Source of the DNA: Petaurus breviceps papuanus
Taxonomy: Eukaryota > Chordata > Mammalia > Diprotodontia > Petauridae
DNA length: 64,000 bases
Direction of reading: 5' to 3'
NCBI GenBank assembly: GCA_028583685.1
Contig: JAMXIF010000002.1
Location: 63,677,311-63,741,310, forward strand
How positions within the stretch are numbered: the first letter of the stretch is position 1; the number at the start of each line of letters is the position of its first letter. Position numbers and translations under genes: made by a program. The notes under the pieces were generated by a model. That model ran no database searches and was not told the origin of the DNA. It saw nothing but the letters and a program-made list of their open reading frames with translations. Shown piece after piece: positions 20,829-31,664 of the stretch.

Positions 20829-22375
20829 GGGGGGGGGGGGAATGAGTCAAGATGACTGAGTAAAAACAGGACTTCCATGGGGCTTCCGCTACAACCTCCT
20901 CCAATTCATGTAAAAAATGACTTTAAATAAACTTTGGAGTTACAGAACTGACAAAATGACACAGAGAAGCTAACCTCCCTGATGTTATAGAACCAGAGGG
21001 CAAAATAGAGGTTGAAAGAATGCACTGATCACCTCCTGAAAAAAGATTCCAAAACAAAAACTCCTAGGAATATTATAGCCAGGTTCCAGAGTTCCCAGAT
21101 CAAGGAGAAAATATTACAAGCCCCCAGGAATAAACAATTTGAATACTGTGGAAACACCATCAGGATAACATAGGATCTGGCAGTTTCTACACTAAAGGAT
21201 CTCAGGGCTTGGAATATGATATTCCATAAGTCAAAGAAGCTGGGATTAAAACCAAGAATCACCTACCCAGCATGAGTCTCATGTTTCAGGGGAAAATATG
21301 GTCATTCAGTGGAATAGAGGACTTTCAAGCATTCATGATGATAAAAACAGTTGAATAGAAAATTTGACATTCAGATACAAGAAGCAAGAGAAGCATGAGA
21401 AGGTAAACAGGGAAAAGAAATCATAAGGAACTTATCAAAGTTGAACTACTTATAATCCTATATGGAAAAATGATAATTGTAACTTATGAAACTTTTCTCA
21501 GGTTGAGAATAGTTGAAGGGAATGGAAATGTACATACACACATATGTCTATATAGCATATGAATACATAGACAGAGGGCACAGGACCAATTGAATAGGAA
21601 GGGATGATACTTAAAAGGTGAAATTAAGAGATGAGAGAAGAAAATAATGACAGCAGATGGGGAGAGATAGAATGGGGTAAATTATCTCATACAGAAGAGG
21701 CAAGGGAAAACTGTTACAATGGAGGGGAAGAACAGAAAGGTAAAAGGGAATGAAGCAACCTTACTCTCATTGAGTTGGGCTTAGGGAGGGAATGACATAA
21801 ACACTAAGTAGGGTATCTCACCCTACAGGAGAGTAGGGGGGAAGGGTATGAGAGGGGGGATGATGGAAGGGAGGGAAGGTTGGGGGAGAAGGAAGTTGGA
21901 AGCACCCACTTTTGAAAAGGGACAGGATCAAAGTAGGGAATAGAACTAGTGGGGGTGGGATAGGATGGAGGAAAACATAGTCATTCACAATATATCCACT
22001 ATATAAATGTTTTGCATAGCTACGCATGTACAACCTATATTGAATTAATGATCTTCCTAGTAAGGGTGTGTGATGAGGGAGGTAGGGAAAGAATCTGGAA
22101 TTCAAAGGTTTAACATCAAATGTTTAAAATATATTATTATAATTTTACATGTAACTAGGAAATAAGATATACAGGCACTGGGGCATAGCGATCCACCATG
22201 CCCTACTGGAAAGTCAGAGAGGGGATGGGGAAAGATATAGGAGAGAGCAGATTGGGGGAGGGGATATTAAGTGGGATCACTGTTTTGGGGTGGTGGGTAG
22301 AGGAAAAATGGGGAGAAAAATTGTAACTCAAAATCTTGTGAAAATGAATAATGTAAATTAAAAAAATAAAAAACA
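20829..22375 (+). mobile_element. HAL1 copy with internal deletion, nested in L1-B
   Basis: About 140 bp of 5' UTR (GAGTCAAGATGACTGAG ... ACTTTGGAGTTACAGAACTG) joins at about 20971 to the carboxyl part of ORF1 (CCTGATGTTATAGAACCAGA, reading on to CACCTACCCAGC). Then come the spacer, an L1-like 3' UTR (22000-22140) and the HAL1 tail module (22150-22375), ending in A-rich sequence. It splits the L1-B ORF2 remnant: AAAGAATTACAAATT before and AAGAAATTGAGGAGATGCCC after. Duplications are unclear. Confidence 0.82.
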
Positions 22376-23009
22376 AGAAATTGAGGAGATGCCCATCAAC
22401 TGGGAAATGACTGAACACATGATATGTGATTGTGATAGAATATTATTGTGCTATGATGAGCAGGATGCTTTCAGAAGAGCCTGTGGAGTCTTACATAAGC
22501 TAATGTAAAGAGAAATGTGTGGTATACAACATAACAGCAATATTGTAAGACAATCAGTTATGAATAACTTAGCTATTCTCAGCAATACAGTGATCCAAGA
22601 CTACTCTCAATGACTTATGATGAAAAATGCTAACCATCCCAAGTAAAAAGAACTGAGAATGTCTGAATACAGATTGAAGCATACTTTTTTATTTCTTTAT
22701 TTTTCTTGAGGTTTTTTGTTTTGTTCAGTTTTGGGGGTTTTTTTTGTCTATATTTTCTTTCCCAAAACAACTATCATGGATATGCATATATAATGGTCTA
22801 TGTCTTCTTTTCCAACATGACTATCATATGGCTATGCATGTATGATCTATATTGAATTGCTTGCCTTATCAATAGGGGAGGGGTGAGGAGGGAGGAAGGG
22901 AAAGAATTTGGAACTCAAAGTTTAAAAATAAATATTAAAACTGTTTTTACATATAATTGGGGAAAATAAAATACTAAATATGGCCTATTTGTGCATAGTT
23001 GTTTGCATA

Positions 23010-23108
23010 TGGTCTCATTAGACTAGGAACTCCTCACTCATTTTTATATCCCTTCTGCTTGGCACAGTATCTACCCCATAGCAGGCATTTAATAAGTGTT
23101 TATTGACT
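23010..23108 (+). mobile_element. L2 LINE 3' end
   Basis: GACTAGGAACTCCTCACTC, then CTTGGCACAGTATCTACCC and TTTAATAAGTGTTTATTGAC is the L2 terminus. Confidence 0.8.
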
Positions 23109-23179
23109 GACATGAGGTAGACACAAAGTATACTACTGCTACTCCTTGTAAAAGGGAAAATGAGAATAAAATACTATAA

Positions 23180-23430
23180 TAAGCATTTCTTGAAAGTCTA
23201 CTGTATTTCAGGCATTATACTAACTGATGGGGATAAAAATAAGAAAACGACATGGTCCTTCCCTACAAGAAGCTTGCAATCTAATTAGTGAAGACAACAC
23301 ACAAAAAGAAGCTAAAATTAGGGAAAAAGGGAGGAAGAAGGTACCTAGCATGAAGAGTAAGGGGTATAATGATGGTGGAGAGGATTCCAAAGAATGCTGC
23401 TGATGGGAAATGAAGGCTTCACTGAATTTC
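23180..23430 (+). repeat. Old dispersed repeat, unnamed family
   Basis: TCTACTGTATTTCAGGC, GATGGGGATAAAAATAAG and CTACAAGAAGCTTGCAATC follow the layout of the repeat at 10095. Confidence 0.5.
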
Positions 23431-23831
23431 TGAGCCCTCTTTATACATCTTCCTAAAGGCTTTGGGAGGATGACAGTAGGCAGTCTCCTTTTTTTTCTGC
23501 ACTAAGCAGAATGATCTTCAGACTGGCAAGTCTAGAACAAAAATAGTTAACAAAGGATTGAGATTCAAAATAAGTGAGCTGATTGTAGGAGGAAAAAGTC
23601 CTTCTCTATCCTCAATAAGTCAGCAAGCAGGAAAGAATTATTTCCCATGGAAGAACTAGAAGCCTGATAAATATGATTGTGAAACTATTGTTCATAATCT
23701 TGGAAAAAATTATCAAGAATGAGGAAAAGTACCAAAGAGGAGAACATGAGTAAATATTCCACTTTTCAAAAATTGGGTAGAGGGGAATTTTTATCAGCTG
23801 TAGGTGGGTAAGCTTTAATTCCTGTAGAAAT
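23431..23831. other. Unassigned sequence left of L1-C
   Basis: Nothing recognised; probably single-copy. Confidence 0.3.
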
Positions 23832-23842
23832 AAAATAAAATT

Positions 23843-26800
23843 GTGGATGGAACCAAGATGGCAGAGTAAAAACAGGAACTCACCTGAACTCCTTGGTGAA
23901 TTCCATCAATAATCTCTAAAAAGTGAATATGAACAGACTTTGGAGTGACAGAATCCATTGGGAGATGGAGCATGGCAGATTGCCAGTCCAGGAAAGTGCA
24001 CACTTAGGACTGGGCTAGAAAGAAAAAATCATGGAACTACAGTCAGGATCACACAGGACCTAGCAGCTTCTACATTAAAAGATTGGAGGGATTAGAATAT
24101 GATATTTTTTAAGGCAAAAGACCTTGAACTGCAAACAAAGATCAACTATTCATCAAATCTGAGCATAATCTTTCAGGCAAGGAGATGGTCATTTAATGAA
24201 ATAAGGGACATCCAGACTTTCTGGATGAAATGAAAAAGCCAGAGCTCAATGGAAAATTTGGTCTCCAAATATAAGACTCAAGGGAGATGTAAAAAGGTAA
24301 ACAAGGAAGACACACACACACACACATAACTTTTGACTCAATAAGTGTTCAATAAAAGCACTGTTAAATCCTTATATCAAACCTAATGCCTGTCAATATT
24401 GAGAATTGTATAATTGTCATGGCATTTAAAAGGGAAATACATAGATAGTGGTTGTGGGTATAAATTAACTAATGATAAAAACACCTTATTAAGGGGTGCA
24501 AAGGGAGTGTAATGGGAGAAAAGGAAAGGAGACAGAAAAGGGTCAATTATGCCACACAAAGAGGCATAAAACCATACCATAGTAGACAGAAAGAAGGGAG
24601 GGAGATGAATGTTATATGAACTTTACTCTCATTGGTTTTGGTTCAAGGAGGGATTAACATAATCAGTTAAGCATGGGATTCTAATGTCAAAAGACACAAC
24701 ACCTCATTATAGTAGAGGTAAAGGAGGGAGGGAGAGGAGCACTGTAATTTACTCTCATTGGTTTGGGTTCAAGGAGGGAATAACATACTTTGTTATGTAT
24801 AAAAATCTTTTGTGCCCCACAGGGAGTAGGAGGGGAAAAGGGGAAAGGGGGGGGTGGTTAGAAGGGAGGGAAGAAGTAGCAATGGGGAATGGTAGGTAAA
24901 GGGAGGGGTTTGCATAGGGAGGGAATACTGAGGGAGGCAGTAGTCAAAAGGAAAACTCTTAAGGAGAGGAAGGGAGAAGGAGAGAAAAATAAAAGCACAA
25001 ACAGGGGAGGGAATAGAATGGAGGGAAAGAGACAGATAATAATCATAATGGTGAATGTGAATGGGATGAACTCTCCCATAAAATGGAGGAAGATAGCAGA
25101 ATGGATTAAAAGCCATAATCCTACAATATGCTGTTTACAAGAAACACAACTGAAACAGGTGGATACACACAGGGTAAAGGTAAAAGGCTGGAGTAAAATA
25201 TGTAATGCCTCAGCTAAAGTAAAAAAAGCAGGGGTAGAAATTTTTATCTTAGACAAAGCAAAAGCAAAAATAGATCTAATTAAAAGGGAAAAGGGAGGAA
25301 ACTATATCCTGCTAAAAGTCACCATTGAAAATGAAGCAATATCATTACTAAACATCTATGCACCAAGCAGTACAGCATCCAAATTCCTAAAGGAGAAGTT
25401 AAGGATGTTAGAGGATGAAATAGATAGCAAAACTATACTAATGGGGATTTCAGTCTCTCCCTCTCTGAGCTTGATAAATCTTACCTCAAAATAAACAAGA
25501 AAGAATTTAAGGAGGTAAATAGAATCTTAGAGAAGATAGATATGGTAGACCTCTGGAGAAAATTGAATGGGGATAAAAAGGAATATACCTTCTTCTCATC
25601 AGTACATGGCATATATATAAAAATTGACAATGTCCTAGAGCATAAAAACATCACAATTCAATGCAGAAAGGGAGAAATATTAAATGCCTCCTTCTCAGAT
25701 CATGATTCAATAAAATCATATGTAATAAAGGACCATGGAAAGATAGACTAAAAACTAATTGGAAACTAAGTAACTTAATCCTAAAGAATGAGTGGGTCAA
25801 ACAAGAAATTATAGAAACAATCAGTAACTTCATTCAAGAGAATGACAATAATTAGGCAACATACCAAAACGTGTGGGATGCAGCAAAAACAGTTCTTAGG
25901 GGAAGTTTTATGTCTCTGAATGCAAACATGAATAAAATAGAGAAAATGGAAGTAAATAAATTGGGTACTCAACTGAAAAAGCTAGAAAAAGAATGAATTG
26001 AAAATCCCCAATTAAATAATAAATTAGAAATATTGAAAACCAAAGGAGAGATTAATAAAATTGAAATTAAGAAAACTATGGAATTAATAAGTAAAATTAA
26101 GAGCTGGTTTTATGAAAAAAAAACAACTAAATTGATAGACCTTTAGTCAATGTAATAAAAAAGAAAGAAGAAAACCAAATTATGAGAATCAAAACTGAAA
26201 AGGGTGAATCTACCTCCAATGAAGAGGAAATTAAAACAATAATTAGTAATTATTTTTGTATGCACATAAATTTGACAATCTTAGTGAAATGGATGAATAT
26301 TTACAAAAATATAAGTTGTCCAGTTTAACTGAAGAGGAAGTAAATTACTTAAATAACCCCATCTCAGAAAAAAAAAATTGAACAAACCATCAGTGAACTC
26401 CCTAGGAAAAAATCTCCAAGGCCAAATGGATTTACTAACAAATTCTATCAAACATTTAAAGAAGTGGTTCCAATGCTTTATAAACTATTGGAAAAATTGG
26501 AGAAGAAAGAGTACTACCAAATTCTTTTTATGACACAAATATGGTATTGATACTTATATTGGGGAGAGACAAAATAGAGAAAGAAAATTATAGACCAATT
26601 TCCTTCATGAATATAGATGCAAAAATTTTATATAAAATATTAGCAAAAAGACTATAGCAACTTATCATGAGAATAATATACTTTTATCAGGTAGGATTTA
26701 TTCCAGAAATTCAAGGATGGTTCAATATTTGGAAAACTATTAGTATAATTGAACATATCAACAGCAAAACTAGCAGAGACCATACAATTATCTCAATAAA

Positions 26801-29221
26801 TGCAGAAAAGGCTTTTGACAAAATAAAACACCCATTACAATTAAAAACGCTAGAAATTATAGGAAGAAATGAAGTCTCCCTTAAAATAATAAGTAGCATC
26901 TATCTGAAACCATCAGCAAGTATTATATGTAATGGGGATAAGCTAAAAGCATTTCCAAAAAGATAAGTGGTGAAAAAAAGATGTCCACTATAACCCTTCT
27001 TATTCAATTTGGTACTAGAAATCTTAGCAATAGCAATGAGAAGAAAAAGAAATTGAAGGAATCAAATTAGGCAAAGAAGAGACCAAGCTATCACTCTTTG
27101 CAGATGATATGATGATATATTTAGAGAATCCCAAAGAATCAAGTAAAAAAACTACTTGAGATAATAAACAAATTTGGCAAAGTTGCAGGATATAAAATAA
27201 ACCCACACAAATCCTTGGCATTCCTATACATTTCTAATGAAATCCAACAACAAGAGACAGAGGGAGAAATTGCATTTAAAGTTACTGTAGACATTATAAA
27301 ATATTTGGGAAATCTACCTGCCAAAATAAACTCAGGACCTACATGAACAAAATTATAAAACACTTTTCATACAAATAAAGTCAGATCTAACTAATTGAAA
27401 AACCATCAGTTGCTCATGGTTAGGTTGAGCTAATATGATAAAAATGACTATTTTATCTAAATTAAATTACATATTTAGTGCCATACCAATCAATCTACCA
27501 AAAAATTATTTTATACAGCTAGAAAAAATAGTAACAAAATTCATTTGAAAGAACAAAAGGTCCAGAATATCAAGGGGATTATTGAAAAAAAAATTCTAGG
27601 GAAGGCAGCCTAGGCATACCAGATTTAAATCTGTATTATAAAGCAGCAGTCATCAAAACTACTTGGTACTGGCTGAGGAACAGAGAAGTGGATCAGTGGA
27701 ATAGGTTAGGTATACAAGACACAGCAGTCAATAGCTATAGTAATCTTCTGTTTGATAAACCCCAAAACCCCAGCTTTTGGGATAAGAACTCACTATTTGA
27801 CAAAAACTGCTGGGAAAACTGGAAAATAATATGGCAGAAACTGGGCATTGACCAATATCTTACACTGTATACCAAAATAAAGTCTAAATTGGTGCCCCAT
27901 CTAGGGGTATAAAGTATAAAGGCTGATACTGTAAGCAATCTGGGAGAGCAAGGAATAGCTTATCTGTCAGATTTATGGAGAAGGGAATATTTTTATGACC
28001 AAACAAGTGTTAGAGAGCATTATGAAATGCAAAATGGATAATTTTTATTGCATTAAATTGAAAAGTTTCTGTACAAATAAAGCCAATGTAACCAAGATTA
28101 AGAGGGAAGTGGAACATTGGGAAAGAATTTTTACAACCAATGTCTCTGATAAAGGCCTCATTTCTAAAATATACAGAGAACTGAGTCAAATCAATCAGAA
28201 TACAAGTCATTCCCCAATTGATAAATGGTCAAATGATATGAACAGGCAGTTTTCAGAGGAAGAAATTAAAGATATCTATAAGCATATGAAAAAATTCTCT
28301 AAATCAATATTGATTAGAGAAATGAAAATCAAAACAACTCTTGAGGTACCACATCTCACCTGTCAGATTGACTAAGATGACAAAAGAGGAAAATGTTAAA
28401 TACTGGAAAGGATGAGGAAAAATTGGGACACTAATGTATTGTTGGTGGAGTTGTGAACTGGCTCAACCATTCTGGAGAGCAATTTGAAATTATTCCCAAA
28501 GGGTTATAAATAAGTGCATACCCTTTGACCCAGCAATACCAAGGGTTGTATCCCAAAGAGATCATATTAGTGGGAAAAGGACCTGTATGTACAAAAAATA
28601 TTTATAGCAGCTTTTTTTGTGGTGACAAAGAATTGGAAAACAAGGGGATTCCCATCAATTGGGGAATGGCTAAACTAGTTGTGGTAAATGAATGAAATGT
28701 AATACTATTGTGCTATAAGAAGATGGAGGAGCAAATGGACTTCATGAAAACTTGGAAAGACTTACATAAACTGACGTTGAGTGATATGAGCAGAACAATG
28801 AGAAATTTGTACACCCTTACAGACACTTCACTATTAGTTGTGTGTCATGTATGACAACTAACTTTGATAGACTGGGCTACTCTCACCAATGAAAGGTTAT
28901 AAGACAACTCCAAAAGACTCATGATGGAATGAGATATCCACATCCAAAGAAAGAACTACAGAGTCTGAATGCAGATTGAAGTAAACTACTTTTTTAGTTG
29001 TGTTATGTTTTTTTTCTTTCTCACTGTTCACTCCATTGGTTTAATCCCTTTTTACAACTTGACTAATGTTTAATGTGAAAGTATTTGTTGATCCTATATT
29101 TGATTACATGCCACCATGGGGAGGAAAAGGGGGAGAAGAGTAAAGGGGAGAAAATTTGAAACTAATCAAGAGATTGTGGAACTGAATGTTGTAAACTAAA
29201 ATTAAATAAATTTAAATTTAA
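23843..29221 (+). mobile_element. L1-C, near full-length decayed L1
   Basis: The copy has a shortened 5' region (ACCAAGATGGCAGAGTAA), the end of ORF1 (24020-24290; most of ORF1 is missing), a long purine-rich spacer (24290-25047), ORF2 (25048 to about 28850) and a 3' UTR of the CCACCATGGGGAGG type with an A-rich tail. A likely duplication AAAATAAAATT stands at 23832-23842 and 29222-29232; it is A-rich, so less telling. The 3' UTR groups it with the fragment at 2962-3597. Confidence 0.88.
25048..28850 (+). pseudogene. L1-C ORF2p remnant (endonuclease and reverse transcriptase)
   Basis: ORF2p nicks target DNA and copies L1 RNA into the chromosome. The start ATG is at 25048 (MVNVNGMNSPIK). The endonuclease part shows the CCLQET active-site motif, GVEIFILDKAK and LNIYAPS; after ILMG a frameshift replaces the expected DFN. 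The domain resumes in another frame at 25542-25751, ending in SDHDS. The reverse transcriptase part shows ISINAEKAFDKIKHP near 26800, where the family has Asp at the first position of DAEKAFD, and SLFADDMM at 27091-27114 is kept. C-terminal pieces lie at 27688-27912 and 27995-28375. There are many stops and frameshifts; it is dead. Confidence 0.88.
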
Positions 29222-29289
29222 AAAATAAAATTCTGAAATATATAACTAAACAGGTGGTGAGAGAGTGACTATTTAATCCCAAAATTTTG

Positions 29290-29363
29290 AGATTAAAAAT
29301 GACCTCCCTTTTGTCCCATCAAGTTTAATACTTTAATTTTTACAGATGAAGAGATTGAGGGCC
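29290..29363 (-). mobile_element. MIR-type SINE fragment, left part (target of LTR)
   Basis: TTTTTACAGATGAAGAGATT resembles the reversed MIR core; after the LTR the text AAAGATTTGCCCAAAGTAAT (29908 onward) continues it. The LTR therefore landed in an older MIR. Confidence 0.6.
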
Positions 29364-29891
29364 TGCAATGGGAATGTAAATTTTTAAGATCTTCCCTGCC
29401 CCTAGGCTAAAGTGCACCTGGAGCCTGGGGTGGGAGGCTTGTTTTTCAGTAGATACTTTTTGATTGGCCAGTGGGTCCAGAAGTTTGTTACATCCTCTGA
29501 GCCCGGAGAAGGCTATATAAACCCTGATTTTAGGCTTTGTTTTGGGGCTCACTTTGAGAAGTGTTCTGTGATTTGATCAGATGAGACTCTGGGAAGCCAT
29601 TGTTGAGAGCCTCCCGGCTTTGAAAAACCCAGATGTTGATTTGGTAGAGATGTAATGGTTGGACAGTTTGGAAATCTGTCTACTTGATCTGTTTCTCTGT
29701 CTTGATAATTCTGTCTGTATACACTGAAGTTCAGGGTGCTGACCTTTTTCCCCTGAACTAGGTAAACGATACATATTTGACTGATTAAAGTAAGCTTGTT
29801 AACCCATTTTGAGTTGCTTTCCTTTAACAAAGCAGATCTAAGAACCTGTGTTGGCAGCCACCCTAGGGACGCTGGGGTGCTTGCTGCTACA
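29364..29891 (+). mobile_element. Solo LTR (endogenous retrovirus fossil) with visible promoter boxes
   Basis: This 528-bp unit runs TG...CA and is flanked by the 5-bp duplication GGGCC (29359-29363 and 29892-29896). A CCAAT-type box in inverted form (GATTGGCC, 29461-29468) and a TATA-type box (CTATATAAAC, about 29513-29522) sit about 45 bp apart, as in a U3 promoter. A TGATTAAAG stretch near 29781 may be the poly(A) signal region. It aligns with the minus strand of 19709-20239. No internal retroviral region is present. Confidence 0.9.
29497..29525 (+). promoter_or_regulatory. TATA-type box of the solo LTR
   Basis: GGCTATATAAACCC lies downstream of the inverted CCAAT box at 29461-29468. Placement fits an LTR promoter; present activity is unknown. 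Confidence 0.6.
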
Positions 29892-29949
29892 GGGCCCTTA
29901 GCAGAAAAAAGATTTGCCCAAAGTAATAAATCCAATGCTATTTGAAGTT

Positions 29950-30573
29950 TGGACCCTATTTTTTAAATTGTTGTTGTTTAACTCTAGAAATTCAAAAATA
30001 TCCATGTTCCAGAACCATAAATTCCTCTTGTAAGTCTTCAAATTATCTAAAAGTATTATAAGCTCTATACTCAATTAGTTGGAGACAGAGGAGACAGATG
30101 AAAGGCAACATTCAAGGGAGGAAAACAAAGGAGTTTTTCAAAAGTTTTTCCTCTTCTTCCAAGGGCTACTTCTATAGTGTGTCCCAATGTTAATAAATCT
30201 TTACCTGGAACCAATACCATAGTCATTTGTTTCCCTCAGAGACATTATTATACATTATGGCTAAAGGATAACTCCAATATATAGCATGTAAATGTCACGT
30301 TGTCACCTCTTGAATAACTTTCAGTCATAAAAATATAGAGATGAGAGATTTCTTCTCCAACATAGAAATATGAAGTTACCAGGGGGAAAAACAATAGACT
30401 TTGGGAAAAAATTGGTGAGGAAATGGAAATGTGGGCAATACATATTAAAGTCAACTTTTGCAAATCTTGAGTTACTTTGTGAATTTGGGAACATGAAACC
30501 ATATCATGTAAAACCTAGTTTATTCTTAAATTTATGATATTTGGTATATGCATCCTAAGGTCCCTCCCACATT
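29950..30573. other. Unassigned, mostly single-copy DNA
   Basis: Nothing recognised: no open frame with a domain, no repeat landmarks. Confidence 0.35.
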
Positions 30574-30588
30574 AAAAAGTCAATAAGT

Positions 30589-30949
30589 GAGGGGGAGGAG
30601 CCAAGATGGCGGAGTAGAAGCACAACCCTCCCACGGCTCTTCTGGAATTGAAAGTTTTAAAATCAAATATTCAAATATATATATGTGTGTGTACATATAT
30701 ATATATACTATTATTAATACCATCTTACATGTTATTAAGAAAAAAAAAGATATACAGGCACTGAGGCATAGAGATCCACTGGAAAAGTTGAAACGGGTAT
30801 GGGAGAAAATATGGGAGAGAGCAGATTGGAGGTGGGGATATCCTGTGGGACTGCTGTTTTGGGGGGATGGGTGGGGGAAAAACGGGGAGAAAATTTGTAA
30901 CTCAAAATCTGGCGGAAACAAATGATGTAAATCAGAAAAATAAATTTTA
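30589..30949 (+). mobile_element. Mini-HAL1: 361-bp ends-only derivative
   Basis: The element opens with the HAL1/L1 5' end (GGAGCCAAGATGGCGGAGTA), and after about 50 bp (near 30640, GGAATTGAAAGTTTTAAAAT) passes straight into HAL1 3' UTR: simple repeat, GATATACAGGCACTGAGGC, GGGAGAGAGCAGATTGGAG, GTAACTCAAAATCTGGCGG and an A-rich tail. The perfect 15-bp duplication AAAAAGTCAATAAGT flanks it (30574-30588 and 30950-30964). It keeps CpGs at several sites where older copies have TG or CA. It has no ORF1 or ORF2 and so would depend on L1 machinery. Confidence 0.92.
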
Positions 30950-30964
30950 AAAAAGTCAATAAGT

Positions 30965-31664
30965 TCTATGAAAGTTTCTTGTTTTCTGATTACAGGAAAC
31001 TATTTGTGTCTAGATAGGCTTTATCAAAATCACGACCAACATTATCATATTTCTCCAAGGATCACATTAAACAAACAAATGTGTTTAGAAATATGTTAGA
31101 TAACAAATCCAATTTAGCTGATAAAAATCACAATCTAAAACTTTTTTTAGCACACCTCACTTTTGGGGTTACTGTGCCTGAGGAAAGGGGAACTGCAAAC
31201 TCATATGACATCAGTTCTCTCACGATAGAATTCTCCCTGGCTAGGGAATCAGCCTCATCTCCATGATTATTCCCCATGTCAGAAAGATGGGTACATCTAT
31301 TCTTGAGATTTTGTGAGGCCGGAAGGGGGGGTGACATGGTGGGGGAGGGGGGGCAGAGACAATTTACTTAGAATAAAAGAAAAGCCTGAAAAGCAAAATG
31401 AAATAAAATAATCCAAGAAACATTGGGTATAAACTTGAGCTTCTGAGCACATAAACCGAGAGAGAGGGAAAAAAAAAACCATAAAGACAGAATCAAAATA
31501 AATATCAAAAGAGGCCATAGGATATGGGGTATTATAGTATGAAAGAAAATAAAATAGATAATCAATATAGTCAAGAACATAAACTACTTGACAAAAACTC
31601 ACTGACAATATGAAACAAAAAACAAAACAAGGAAACATTTAACAGAAGAAAAATAAAAGAAAGT
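30965..31664. other. Unassigned, A-rich single-copy DNA
   Basis: No gene is supported. A G-rich patch (GTGGGGGAGGGGGGGC) lies at 31341-31356; the rest is A-rich. A 113-codon minus-strand frame at 31297-31638 is low-complexity and hydrophobic, and likely chance. Confidence 0.3.

Larger units (their letters stand above)
17656..22977 (+). mobile_element. L1-B, ORF2-deleted L1 carrying four later insertions
   Basis: L1 5' UTR sequence (CCCAAAGCTTGGGACAGTG matches the reverse of 7161-7180) leads to ORF1 (17919 to about 19395), purine-rich inter-ORF spacer (19400-19703 and 20245-20310), then directly the ORF2 carboxyl region (20340-20826 and 22376-22720) and an L1 3' UTR ending about 22977. About 3.1 kb of ORF2 is missing. 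Inserted later are SINEs at 18617 and 18789, a solo LTR at 19709 and a HAL1 at 20829. The left edge is approximate. Confidence 0.8.

Noticed and set aside
20477-20878. 133-codon minus-strand frame
   Set aside because: Antisense reading of the L1-B ORF2 remnant and of the start of the nested HAL1.
24858-25256. 132-codon minus-strand frame
   Set aside because: Antisense shadow of the L1-C spacer and endonuclease region.
19709-29891. The two LTRs as the ends of one provirus
   Set aside because: They are in opposite orientation, have different target duplications, and the DNA between is L1, HAL1 and older repeats, not retroviral.
30580-30925. Frames of 112-113 codons on both strands
   Set aside because: They lie in the non-coding mini-HAL1 and appear in the same form in other HAL1 3' ends.
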